The notes under the pieces are model-generated. The model searched no databases. It was not told the origin of the DNA and worked only from the letters and a program-made list of their open reading frames with translations. Shown in pieces: positions 45,331-55,441 of a DNA stretch of 64,000 bases (the first letter of the stretch is position 1; every line of letters starts with the position of its first letter). The position numbers were made by a program, and so were the translations under genes. The stretch comes from Channallabes apus (taxonomy: Eukaryota; Chordata; Actinopteri; Siluriformes; Clariidae), in contig CM060109.1 in assembly GCA_030522415.1 (NCBI GenBank), positions 839,001 through 903,000 of the forward strand. The letters are read 5' to 3'.

Positions 45331-45971
45331 TGTAGATGCAGTCATATTATTTCACCAGTTTTGACGCGTAGCTTTGTCTTAAAGTTTCACTCACATGACA
45401 GAAGTCCGATCTCTTTGTCTCTTGTAGTTTATTTTGTCAGCATCAAAGAATCAACACTTCATACAGTCGTCTTGAGTAAATCCACTGTGATTACAGACAC
45501 CAGTTGCTGCATCTTGCAAATCTCTGACTTTTACAACAACCTGTTTGCTGTATCTTACAAATTACAGTCTTAGCTTACGAATATAACAACACTCTTGCTG
45601 TATATATCTACTTACGGGAGCTTACGGTTACAACAACCTAGTTGTTGTATCTTACATTCTTAGCTTACCGGGAGCTCACTAGCTTACGGTCAAAAGCTTG
45701 TGTTTCCGCAGCCTTCCGCATCTAAACTCAACTCTCTATCATATGACAGTCACACAAATGCATGTAATAGTAGAATGACATCGCAGACCAACTTACGATT
45801 GTCAAAATGGATGCATAACGTAGAAATTTAAAGCTTATGGCTTATGTAACAAACTTAATGCTTAATGCTTTACTATTGAATAGGACAAGGTAGAATAAAT
45901 GAAATAACAAATAAAATGAAATTAAATAAACACAACAACAAATTCATAACAAGTACGATATGGCTCTTACA
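45331..45971 (-). repeat. Solo BEL LTR inside the 5.3-kb element
   Basis: 641 bp matching the LTRs at 19938 and 24455. The sister copy at 58560-58600 has continuous sequence at the corresponding site (CACCGTTTTCGTGTAAAAACC), so the LTR is an insertion. Flanks are ACACG and TAATG, which do not match, so either the duplication has mutated or the ends recombined. Confidence 0.8.
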
Positions 45972-47332
45972 TAATGAAAACGGTGTTTTGTGAATCTCCA
46001 CACTATTAAAAACTGAAATATTGCTAATTGTACATCCTGAGATTAACATTAAGATTAATTGGGAGTCATGAAAGCGAGAATCACATCCAAAACAGAAAGG
46101 TAAACTTACCTCGAACACGACAAACTCCAGCTCCAGTCACGCCGTGTAGTACTTCCGTGATGATTCCCAACCGACTGACCCACAGCGCGGGCACAGCGTC
46201 TCCAAACACGCATGCGCGGTTTAATTTGGACACATTTTCGGCTTCAGTAGACACTCGATACTTCAGACTGAAACACGACTGCCCCCAACAGGTAATGAAC
46301 GGCTTTTTCACAGCTTACCGCACGCAGCCCCGCAAAGCCGCGGCAAGTCACGGGATCCCTTTTCTTGAAACGTGCGTTTTTAATGGCGACATCTGTATCT
46401 GATGCAGAAAAGATAGTTCATGCATTCATGACCTCCAGACTGGACTTCTGGTAGTTCCCAGAATTTCAAAATCTACAAAAGGGGGTAGGGCATTTTCATA
46501 TTTATCTCCAAAGCTTTGGAATAGCCTTCCAGACAGTGTTCGGGGAGCAGACACGGTTTCCCAGTTCAAAAGTAGACTCAAGACACATCTTTTTAATCTG
46601 GCATTCACGTAACTCATCCCATAACCTCATAATCTGGCATACACATAACTCATCCCACAACCTCATACTCCAGTACACCTATCCCGAATGGCAACTACGC
46701 TAATTCTCCCCATCTGTTCTGTATTTCTCTACCCATCCCGAGGCATCGGGAGATTGTGCCAGCTTCAGTAGACAAAGGCCGACCCTGCAATGTTCCTGAG
46801 GCATCCAGAGAAGGACCAGCTCCAGCTGGATTCAGCTTTATGATGGTTGGAGCTACACATGCTGCTCCTGTGCTTCCAGTGATTGACCTCATCTGCCCTC
46901 TGCACCTACTGACACATCCCTATGCTGAACTGTTCTTCATGTCAATTTAAATAATTTCTGTCATATTGAATTTTCACCTACACAACACATAAGATGTTTT
47001 ATCATTTCTATCTGTTATCACCCAAATGAGGATGGGTTCCCTGTTGAGTATGGTTCCTCTCAAGGTTTCTTCCTAATGCCATCTCAGGGAGTTTTTCCTT
47101 GCCACCGTCGCCGTCACCCTTGGCTTGCTCATCAGAGACATTTCATTCATCATTCATTCATCTCATTATTATCTAGACACATTTGTCTCACACATACACA
47201 CTTCCAATTATTTTCTTTTCTAAATTTTTTTTCATCTTTTGTAAATTTTCTTTCATTTTTGTGAAGCTGCTTTGAGACAATGACCATTGTTAAATGCGCT
47301 ATATAAATAAAATTGAATTGAATTGAATTGAA

Positions 47333-47704
47333 TATCAACTAACTCTCTTCCCTTCCCTGTCATGGTCCCAACATTCAAGGTCCCTACTTTCACTCCTAAA
47401 CTCTTGCCTTTCCTCTTCTCTCTCTGCTTTCGAACACGCCTTCCTCCTCTCCTTCTTCGACCAACAGTAGCCCAATTTCCACCGTCACCCTGTAGGTCAA
47501 CAGCACCAGTGGCGGTCGCTGTTAACCTGGGACACGACCGATCCGGTATGGAAATGATATTTCTGATTCGCATCATTGATTTGGCAAATGTTTTACGTCG
47601 GATGCCCTTCTTGACACAACCCTCTGCATTTATCCAGACTTGGGACTGGCACAAGAAGACACCGGATTGCACCCCCCCCCCCCATGGTTGCATTAACTGC
47701 CTGC
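47333..47704 (-). pseudogene. RTE-type LINE 5' leader and start of endonuclease
   Basis: The minus strand begins at 47704 with GGCAGGCAGTTAATGCAACC, a G run and a leader, then reads RRRGGRRVRKQREKRKGKSL and GVKVGTLNVGTMTGKGRELV. GTLNVGTM corresponds to the first endonuclease strand (GTWNVR in other RTE proteins). The frame continues after copy C at 39070 with MMQRRKVDILCVQETRWKG, whose E is the metal-binding glutamate. Confidence 0.75.
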
Positions 47705-47997
47705 CACCTAACACACTGTATAAATGCCGATCATTTCCTGCTATCTGTTTCACCCAATTCAGGATGGGTTCCCTGTTGAGTCTGGTTCCTCTCAAGGTTT
47801 CTTCCTATTACCATCTCAGGGAGTTTTTCCTTGCCACCGTCGCCCTCGGCTTGCTCACCAGGGACTACCTGACCATTTTAATTCATACACATTCACATTC
47901 CATACAAACTTAAATAATTATTTTGATTGTGTAAAGCTGCTTTGAGACAATGTCAATTGTTAAAAGCGCTATACAAATAAAATTGAATTGAATTGAA

Positions 47998-48733
47998 GAG
48001 ATGACAAGACTAAACATCGACATCTTAGGAATCAGGACATGGACTAAAATGGACAGGAATGGGTGAATTTAATTCAGATGATCATCAGGTATACTACTGT
48101 GGGCAAGAATCCCTCAGAAGAAATGGAGTAGCCTTCATATTCAATAAAAGAGTAGGAAAAGCAGTACTGGGATACAATCCCCAAAATGATAGAATGATCT
48201 CAATTTGAATCCAAGGCAAACCATTCAACATCACAGTAATCCAAGTCTATGCCCCAACCACTGCTGCAGAAGAGGAGGAAGTTGACCAGTTCTATGAAGC
48301 CCTACAACAACTTCTAGAATTTACACCAAAAAATGATGTCCTTATCATCATGGCGGATTGGAATGCTAAAGTAGGAAGCCAAAAGATAACCGGAATAACA
48401 GGCAAGTTTGGCCTTGGATTACAAAATGAAGCAGGGCACAGGCTGGTAGAATTTTGTCAAGAGCAACAACCCAAGAGACAACTCAACACATGGACAACAC
48501 CAGACAGTCAACGCAGGAATCAGATTGACTATGCGCTCTGCAGCCAAACATGAAGAAGCTCTTTACAGTAGGTAAAAACAAGATCAGGAGCTGACTGTGG
48601 CTCAGATCATGAACTTCTCATTGCAAAATTTAGGCTTAAATTGAAAAATTGAAGAAAGTAGGGAAAAGCACTAGGCCACTCAGGTATGAACTAAATCAAA
48701 TCCCTGATGAATATACAGTAGAGTTGACAAATA
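47998..48733 (+). pseudogene. BovB-like endonuclease, middle piece
   Basis: Plus strand: MTRLNIDILGIR-WTKMDRNG (with one stop), QESLRRNGVAFIFNKRV, IQVYAPTTAAEEEEVDQFYE, LIIMADWNAKVGSQKITGIT (48340; DWNAKVG is the catalytic block of BovB endonuclease), NQIDYALCSQT, SGADCGSDHELLIAKFRLKL (catalytic DH) and KKVGKSTRPLRYELNQIPDE. It is broken by stops near 48065, 48208 and 48551. The domain would nick target DNA at the insertion site. Confidence 0.8.
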
Positions 48734-48839
48734 CAGTAGGTGGACAACCAGACTGCTCATTACCGTTGCACTCACCACCGTGGAAACGCGGCAGCTGCCA
48801 AAATAAACCAGTAGCATTTCAAAATAATTCGTGAAATGA

Positions 48840-48853
48840 CCGCCAGATGGCGC
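48840..48853 (+). promoter_or_regulatory. CTCF-like motif
   Basis: CCGCCAGATGGCGC, identical to 41230-41243. It lies about 107 bp from the left end of the 9.2-kb element, nearly the same distance as in the 5.3-kb element. Confidence 0.35.
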
Positions 48854-49039
48854 AAATTGACATTTTCCGTCGTCTCGGTTTTTAAATATATTCAGAGCTT
48901 AAGTCATAATAAAGTCATAAGAATATGTTGTAGCGAAGAAATACTACAATTATGATAATTTACACATCCAAGTACTGTGTCCAACAAACATGAAAAACTA
49001 TAAATATAAAAAAATATGAGTTAGAAAACATTTTTCAGA

Positions 49040-49420
49040 GATTTGTGCAAAATAATATTTATGCAATATAATTACAGGCTCTGGATTCGTTTTTCGTTTG
49101 CAGTATAAAACCAAAATACATCTTACTATTTTTGAGAGATTTGTTTAAAAAAAAATCTAAAAAAATAATAATAATTCAGATATTTGTCTGTACAAAATAA
49201 TATTTATGCAATATAATCACAGGCTCTTGATTCGTTATTCGTTTGCAATATAAACCAAAATACATTAACCATAAAATATAAAACAAAATATAAACCAAAA
49301 TATTTAATTTGTTGTATTAAATATTTATGCCGTCTCATCAAGGATCCAAAGATTTCGTTGTACTAAATAATATTTTTGCTGATTTTTTTCTGCGATTCAG
49401 TTGTACTGAATGATGTTTAT
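49040..49420. repeat. Degenerate tandem repeat, period about 125 bp, left block
   Basis: Units share CAAAATAATATTTATGCAAT, then CACAGGCTCTTGATTCG and GTTTGCAATATAAACCAAAA. Unit starts are near 49068 and 49193, with a shorter third unit near 49361. Confidence 0.7.
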
Positions 49421-49784
49421 GTTTATATTTTAAAAATATGAGTTAGAAAACATTGGTTTTATTTTGTTTAGACAGACTCTCTGTTTTTATCTGTTTAGTG
49501 TTATTATTAAAGAAAACAGCACAAACAACAGCACTAGGGCTTTTAAAAAAAAATATTTTGACAATACTTACAGTTGTTAGAGTTTAAGACATCAAGATTT
49601 AAATATAGAAATAACTAAAACAAATAGAGCAAACTTCCAGAATAGATAATAAAAAAATAAATCAATAAAAAAGATGTATGTAGTATAATCGGTGTGACGG
49701 TTAACCCCTAGAGGGCACCTAACGCCCGTTTATATTTTTGTTTGTAGTTTTTGTTGTTAGTTTTACTTCGTTTCCCAGTATGCA

Positions 49785-49823
49785 CCTCGGTCAGGTGACG
49801 TAAGAAGCTCACCTGAACCGAGG
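49785..49823. promoter_or_regulatory. LTR inverted repeat with E-box and CRE-like cores
   Basis: Arms CCTCGGTCAGGTGACGT and CTCACCTGAACCGAGG around AAGAAG, about 36 bp before TATAAATAG at 49856. Repeated at 50977-51015 in the right LTR and at 9199-9236. Confidence 0.5.
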
Positions 49824-50064
49824 GAAGACTAATTATGGTTGATTTAAGTTTCATTATAAATAGCCTGACTGAATAGCAGTCAGGCGTCTAGCTTTAGTTG
49901 CATTGAAGTTTCAGTTTGTGTTTGGATGCTTGTTTACCTTTTTGATGTTTAATAAAAGGACTTTGGAAAAGCATCAGCTCGCCTCCTCCGCGTTGATGCC
50001 ACGCACACACTCCAGACACAGACAGAGAGGGAATCGTGACAGAAAGCTAGACCGTCCAAGTGGC

Positions 50065-50952
50065 ATGGCGGAGGATTTCCCCCTGGATTATTTTTGGGGG
50101 GGCGCGGATACCATCTCGCCCGAGCTGGCGAACTGGCTGGAGGACAGCGAGGAAGAGGGGTTTGGTTGCTGGGAGTACTGCTGGCTGGAAAACGGCGAAG
50201 TAGATCTGTTCCAGAGCTGGAGGTACAACCAGCTGGCCAAACAGGAGCAGGAGCACGGCCGGGAGAGCAGCGAAGAGAGAGAGAGAGACACACCACAGAG
50301 CTGGGAGGGCTGCGGGCTCGCCGTTAGGCGGACGCCATTCAGAGGCGACGCGGCACGGGGTCACGTGATTCCCCGCACCGGCCAGAAGAGAAGGGCGAGG
50401 AAGCCCAAGTACGGCAATGACGCGGGGGAGAGAGAACCCCAGGCGGAGCAGCAGCACAAAGAGCTCATGTGGTGGATTCCGGAGCCGGAGCGGGTGAGAG
50501 TAATGCAGGAGCAGGTGAAGGAGCTCCAGCAGCTGATCCTCCACTTCCGGGATAACCGCGAAGCGGGCTCGGAGCTTTCTCCTCCCTCGCCAACGCTCAG
50601 CGGCGAGCAAGCGTGTCAGCAGCCGCTGACCGACGCACCCATTCGGCCGCCGCCTGCCGGCTTCGTGGACAGCGAGCTAGCATGTCAGCAGCCGCTGACC
50701 GACGCACTCATTCTGCCGCCGCCTGCCGGCTTCGTGGACAGCGAGCTAGCATGTCAGCAGCCGCTGACCGACGCACTCATTCTGCCGCCGCCTCCTGGCT
50801 TTGAGGATGACGTTGAGCCGTCGAGCGCACTGCACGTTCCAACGCCACCGTCGAGCGCACTGCACGCTCCCACGCCGCCGTGGGAGCGCACTGCACGCTC
50901 CCACGCCGCCATCGAGCGCACTGCACGCTCCGTGTTACACGCTCAGTGTTAG
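50065..50952 (+). CDS. Repeat-rich putative gag-like protein of a non-autonomous LTR element
   Basis: A 295-codon frame starting MAEDFPLDYFWGG directly after the left LTR; upstream in-frame codons to 49903 lie in the LTR. The N-terminal half is acidic and tryptophan-rich (FGCWEYCWLENGEVDLFQSW), then basic (GQKRRARKPKYG), then a heptad-like helix (ERVRVMQEQVKELQQLILHF). From residue about 178 three copies of a 23-residue unit (QQPLTDALILPPPAGFVDSE plus LAC) follow, then 10-residue SSALHAPTPP repeats. It resembles no enzyme. Position suggests a structural gag-like role, as in other fish non-autonomous LTR elements, but that is inference. The frame ends where the truncated right LTR begins. Confidence 0.55.
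   Translation: MAEDFPLDYFWGGADTISPELANWLEDSEEEGFGCWEYCWLENGEVDLFQSWRYNQLAKQEQEHGRESSEERERDTPQSWEGCGLAVRRTPFRGDAARGHVIPRTGQKRRARKPKYGNDAGEREPQAEQQHKELMWWIPEPERVRVMQEQVKELQQLILHFRDNREAGSELSPPSPTLSGEQACQQPLTDAPIRPPPAGFVDSELACQQPLTDALILPPPAGFVDSELACQQPLTDALILPPPPGFEDDVEPSSALHVPTPPSSALHAPTPPWERTARSHAAIERTARSVLHAQC
50615..50940 (+). repeat. In-frame minisatellites, 69 bp then 30 bp
   Basis: Three copies of a 69-bp unit start at 50615, 50684 and 50753 (GTCAGCAGCCGCTGACCGAC...). From about 50820 a 30-bp unit with GAGCGCACTGCACGCTCC follows in four degenerate copies. Both periods are multiples of three, so the reading frame is kept. Confidence 0.85.
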
Positions 50953-51289
50953 TTTTACTTCGTTTCCCAGTATGCACCTCGGTCAGGTGACGTAAGAAGC
51001 TCACCTGAACCGAGGGAAGACTAATTATGGTTGATTTAAGTTTCATTATAAATAGCCTGACTGAATAGCAGTCAGGCGTCTAACTTTAGTTGCATTGAAG
51101 TTTCAGTTTGTGTTTGGATGCTTGTTTACCTTTTTGATGTTTAATAAAAGGACTTTGGAAAAGCGTCAGCTCGCCTCCTCCGCGTTCATGCCACGCACAC
51201 ACTCCAGACGCACTCTCATTACATTATTTGCTCGCACTTCGTCTGGCACTGAACCAAAATATATTGTCTTACATTTGTGAATAAAATAT

Positions 51290-51745
51290 CATTGTTTTTT
51301 TCAGAGATTTATTTGTGCAAAATAATATTTATGCAATATAATTACAGGCCCTGGATTCGTTTTTCGTTTGCAGTATAAAACCAAAATACATCTTACTATT
51401 TTTCAGAGATTTGTGGTAAAAAAAAAATCTGTTTTTTTCAGACATTTGTTTGTACAAAATAATATTTATGCAATATAATCACAGGCTCTTGATTCGTTAT
51501 TCGTTTGCAATATGAACCAAAATACATTAACCATATAATATAAACCAGAATATAAAACCAAAATATTTAATTTGTTGTATTAAATATTTATGCCGTCTCA
51601 TAAAGGATCCAGAGATTTCGTTGTACTAAATAATATTTTTGCTGTATAACCATCTTAATTCGTTAACCGTAGAATTTTTTTTACTCAAGATGTAGAGTTG
51701 TACTCAATGATGTTTATGCAGTATAATCAAGCTCTCTTATTTCGT
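51290..51745. repeat. Degenerate tandem repeat, right block, near-duplicate of the left block
   Basis: 51300-51660 repeats 49050-49400 with high similarity and in the same order, including TTTAATTTGTTGTATTAAAT and CCGTCTCATAAAGGATCC, and a further degenerate unit lies at 51700-51790. The LTR element lies between the two blocks. Confidence 0.7.
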
Positions 51746-53112
51746 TATTTGTTCGCATTTGGCTTGCACTTGCTGCATTGCACACTACTGAGCATCCAAG
51801 CGTGGCAACGCATGCTTGGTTTAAGTTGGACATTGACGCACATATTGTAAATGAATGTGAATCGTAGGTCATTATATTCCTGCCACAATTCTCACAGCTG
51901 CACAGTATGTATTGAAATAATAACAATAGTGTTTTTCTTTACTGAATAGAAATATAATTGCGCAACTGTTAAGCATTAGCCCGTACTTGATAACACAAAA
52001 ACACAAGCGCTGCTGTATAACATCTAACGCAAATTTTATGGTCCCTCCCCCAAACAGCGCAGCGAGGAGCGCCGCGAGGAGCATTTACATTTAAACAGGT
52101 TTTACAGGTGTGCTTTGCGAAGTCAGACACATACAAATGCAAATAACACCTCCCCAAGCTGTTCTCACCTACAGTATACACTCGGAGAAACTAAAATCCC
52201 TGGAATCCCTGGAATGAGATTTTTCTTACCATGACATGTAGTGTTATTAATCACTCCACACTGTTTTTAATTACTTTTAATTTTAGATTTTATTTATAAA
52301 TAAACAAACCAAATTAAATTATTCCATGTGTATTTACCCTTTGTAAAATAGCATAAAAAATGATGGGTCATGTATCGAGCGATTGAAAACAATACAAGGC
52401 ACGTTATGATAAGGACACTTTCTATCTCTTCCATTCCAGTGATTAAAAAATGGTAAAAATGTCAATTTTGGAATCCACAGACGCTCAAACAGAACATGAT
52501 AATAATAATCAAAATAATATTACTCTTTTTGCTGTTTATGTCCACCATTTAATAATGATTTAATCATCAATAATTAAAGCTGCTCACATCGCGCGCTTTC
52601 ACTTTAAAAATGCAGTCTTTAATCAGCAAGTATATGTCGCCTCTCTTTATGATTGATAAATATTCTGACTGAAACAAATCTGCTCGTGTCGGCTCATATT
52701 GGGAGCATTTTTGATGAAAGAGGAGAGTAGAAGGGGAAAACTGAAAGTGTGTACAAACAACAGCATAATGCATGTGTGTGAATGGCTGAAACGTGGTTGT
52801 GAATAAACCTTTTAGTGAATTTAAAACGTTCGCATGATCCCGCGTGTGCGCTCTTTAACTTTGCTGAGTTTTGATCTAAAGTCAGATGAACGCGCGCGCT
52901 GATATGAGAGATTAGATATCTCTTTCAGCAAACACATATTATAGGTGTTTAATAAGTGCTGTCTATGTGGCGCTGGGAGAAACGCACGCCGATGTGAGCC
53001 GCTGTATTTCAGTCATGATATACTGTACAGTACTAACTCTACCTCTCACGGGCGAGTCTCCACACAGCAGACCAAATCGTCATTCGCGCGTCCCTAGCAA
53101 GGAGCATTTACT
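51746..53112. other. No gene recognised (body of the 9.2-kb element)
   Basis: AT-rich sequence with some GC-rich stretches near 52830-53100. The short minus-strand open frames (51714-51926, 51872-52084, 51969-52181, 52567-52773) overlap one another and show no family motif. Confidence 0.5.
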
Positions 53113-53114
53113 TA

Positions 53115-54735
53115 CACTGGTGTGAAAAACTATTTGCCCCCCCTCCTGATTTCTTATTCTTTTGCATGTTTGTCACACTTAAATGTTTCTGATCATCAAA
53201 TACATTTAACTATTAGTCAAAGATAACACAAGTAAACACAAAATGCAGTTTTTAAATGAGGGGTTTTATTATTTAGGGAGAAAAAAAATCGAAACCTACA
53301 TGGCCCTGTGTGAAAAAGTAATTGCCCCCTGAACCTAATAACTGGTTGGGCCACCCTTAGCAGCAATAACTGCAATCAAGCGTTTGCGATAACTTGCAAC
53401 GAGTCTTTTACAGCGCTCTGGAGGAATTTTGGCCCACTCATCTTTGCAGAATTGTTGTAATTCAGCTTTATTTGAGGGTTTTCTAGCATGAACCGCCTTT
53501 TTAAGGTCATGCCACAACATCTCAATAGGATTCAGGTCAGGACTTTGACTAGGCCACTCCAAAGTCTTCATTTAGTTTTTCTTCAGCCATTCAGAGGTGG
53601 ATTTGCTGGTGTGTTTTGGGTCATTGTCCTGCTGCAGCACCAAAGATCGCTTCAGCTTGAGTTGAAGAACAGATGGCCGGACATTCTCCTTCAGGATTTT
53701 TTGGTAGACAGTAGAATTCATGGTTCCATCTATCACAGCAAGCCTTCCAGGTCCTGAAGCAGCAAAACAACCCCAGACCATCACACTACCACCACCATAT
53801 TTTACTGTTGGTATGATGTTCTTTTTCTGAAATGCTGTGCTACTTCTACGCCAGATGTAACGGGACACGCACCTTCCAAAAGTTCAACTTTTGTCTCGTC
53901 GGTCCACAAGGTATTTTCCCAAAAGTCTTGGCAATCATTGAGATGTTTTTTTAGCAAAATTGAGACGAGCCTTAATGTTCTTTCTGCTTAAAAGTGGTTT
54001 GCGCCTTGGAAATCTGCCATGCAGGCCATTTTTGCCCAGTCTCTTTCTTATGGTGGAGTCGTGAACACTGACCTTAATTGAGGCAAGTGAGGCCTGCAGT
54101 TCTTTAGATGTTGTCCTGGGGTCTTTTGTGGCCTCTCGGATGAGTCGTCTCTGCGCTCTTGGGGTAATTTTGGTCGGCCGGCCACTCCTGGGAAGGTTCA
54201 CCACTGTTCCATGTTTTTGCCATTTGTGGATAATGGCTCTCATTGTGGTTCGCTGGAGTCCCAAAGCTTTAGAAATGGCTTTATAACCTTTACCAGACTG
54301 ATAGATCTCAATTACTTTTGTTCTCATTTGTTCCTGAATTTCTTTAGATCTTGGCATGATGTCTAGCTTTTGAGGTGCTTTTGGTCTACTTCTCTGTGTC
54401 AGGTAGCTCCTATTTAAGTGATTTCTTGATTGAAACAGGTGTGGCAGTAATCAGGCCTGGGGGTGTCTACAGAAATTGAACTCAGGTGTGATAAACCACA
54501 GTTAAGTTATTTTTTAACAAGGGGGGCAATCACTTTTTCACACAGGGCCATGTAGATTTGGAGTTTTTTTCTCCCTTAATAACATAAACCTTCATTTAAA
54601 AACTGCATTTTGTCTTCAATTATGTTATCTTTGACTAATAGTTTACGGTTTTTGATGAGCAGAAACATTTAAGTGTGACAAACATGCAAAAGAATAAGAA
54701 ATCAGGAGGGGGGCAAATAGTTTTTCACACCACTG
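53115..54735 (-). mobile_element. Full-length Tc1 transposon, inactive
   Basis: 1621 bp with TA on both sides (53113-53114, 54736-54737). Terminal inverted repeats of about 220 bp: outer ends CACTGGTGTGAAAAACTATT and inverted AATAGTTTTTCACACCACTG, and inner blocks at 53281-53340 and 54508-54570 (TGTGAAAAAGTAATTGCCCC) that mirror the outer ones, an IR/DR layout. The transposase gene lies between them on the minus strand. Confidence 0.9.
53335..54357 (-). pseudogene. Tc1 transposase, frameshifted
   Basis: Starts MPRSKEIQEQMRTKVIEIYQ (54357) with the paired-like helix-turn-helix, then GRPTKITPRAQRRLIREATK and SIKVSVHDSTIRKRLGKNGL. An extra A in an A run near 53945 shifts the frame; read past it, HLNDCQDFWENTLWTDETKV follows with the first catalytic D. 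A second shift near 53880 leads to GGGSVMVWGCFAASGPGRLA and LQQDNDPKHTSKST (second catalytic D). A stop at 53572-53574 is followed by MKTLEWPSQSPDLNPIEMLW with the catalytic E, and the frame ends KRLIAVIAAKGGPTSY. All three catalytic residues are present but in different frames. Enzyme role: cut-and-paste transposition at TA. Confidence 0.85.
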
Positions 54736-54737
54736 TA

Positions 54738-55392
54738 CATCTAAACTGAGTCATTTACATACATCACTGATCACATTTAAACAATTTATTCATACAGATG
54801 TACATGTAGGTTTTTTACTGAAGAACTGTGGCAGCGGGCACACCTAAAAATAAATGCAGGATTATTATTTTTTTTATAGTTTTATATAAATAAAAATGCT
54901 TTTTATAAATGTGGGCTACTGTTATCTACTTCAAATATTTGTTAAAACAGCCAGGAAACTAACTCTGACCATTTTAATAATTCATTGATAAATTAGTGAT
55001 TCCTTTGGTTTCGGCTGTGCTGATCATGTCATCTCGTCGTCTCCGCAGCAGTGAGCGCGCCTATAATTCACTTCTCATACGAACTACATAATCTAATTTT
55101 TTTTTTTCATTAGTTTATATTAAAGCAGATATTTCTCTTTCTATAAGTGTATATTTTTCATGTCTGTGAGGAGAGTATACACGGAGTTTGGGTTAATTTT
55201 CTGACGCGCTCAAGTTCACCAAAATCAATACAGAACCCCGTTTACTTTATTTATTTAACAAAATCATAAAGTTTTTTCGTCATTGTGAGTGCACCTAAAT
55301 AAAACTAGAGTCTTATAAAAGCTACAAATTTAAAGAACACAAAATATAACATGACATAAGACCCTACACGTGTAGCTTTTCTAATTACACAT
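54738..55392. other. No gene recognised (body of the 9.2-kb element)
   Basis: AT-rich sequence, no motif identified. Confidence 0.5.
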
Positions 55393-55441
55393 TGTAGATG
55401 TAGTTTCACTCACACGACAGAAGACTCACTCAAAGTTTCAC

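Larger units (their letters stand above)
41103..46395. mobile_element. 5.3-kb inverted-repeat element with TA duplication, unclassified
   Basis: The ends CAGATGTCGCCATTAA (41103 on) and, inverted, TTTTAATGGCGACATCTG (46378-46395) are flanked by TA (41101-41102, 46396-46397). The surrounding LINE reads straight across (TTATCCG-TA-TCTGATG), proving a clean insertion. No transposase was recognised. Contents: a MITE (42369-43270), a minus-strand captured coding fragment (43991-44275) and a solo BEL LTR (45331-45971). A second copy in opposite orientation is at 58154-59775, which lacks the MITE and the LTR. Confidence 0.75.
39071..47332 (+). mobile_element. L2-like LINE, copy C (same family as copy B), split by a DNA element
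   Basis: Positions 39071-41102 and 46396-47332 align with copy B (minus strand) from about codon 150 of ORF2 to the 3' end, including the same 3' UTR and the ATTGA repeats. About 230 bases are missing at 46443. It is 5' truncated. The flanks join to restore the RTE frame, but only 2-3 bp of duplication can be seen (TA or ATA), so its boundaries rest on alignment with copy B and with the RTE. Confidence 0.85.
36404..47704 (-). mobile_element. RTE-type LINE with GAA-repeat tail, target duplication CACCTAAC
   Basis: The 3' end on the minus strand is a run of GAA units (plus strand CTTCTTCTTCTTC at 36404 on). The 5' part (47704-47333) carries a leader and the start of the endonuclease (KVGTLNVGTMTGKGRELVD). 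CACCTAAC is repeated at 36396-36403 and 47705-47712. LINE copy C (39071-47332) interrupts it between ...RELVDI and MMQRRKVDI. Confidence 0.85.
35521..47997 (+). mobile_element. LINE copy Y: 5'-truncated L2/Rex-group LINE tail inserted in BovB
   Basis: It starts with the last part of an ORF2 protein (WGRAFSYKAPKLRNSLPNSV, FKSRLKTYLFSQAF at 35550-35680), then a 3' UTR that is interrupted at 36403 and resumes at 47705. The end is ATAAAATTGAATTGAATTGA at about 47977-47996. GAGATG flanks it. The tail resembles copies B and C, but the coding part is diverged. Confidence 0.8.
49693..51209 (+). mobile_element. LTR retrotransposon, non-autonomous, with truncated right LTR
   Basis: The left LTR (49693-50041, TGTGACGGTTAA...TCGTGACA) is complete. 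The right LTR (50948-51209) lacks the first 63 and last roughly 22 bases. Both contain the inverted repeat and TATAAATAG promoter block and a CCTGACTGAATAGCAGTCAGG hairpin just after it. The interior codes only the repeat-rich protein at 50065-50952, with no polymerase, integrase or protease. The solo LTR at 5041-9495 is a relative. Confidence 0.75.

Noticed and set aside
47362..47913. 183-codon plus-strand frame
   Set aside because: Covers the antisense of the RTE leader and then a LINE tail; the real frame is on the minus strand.
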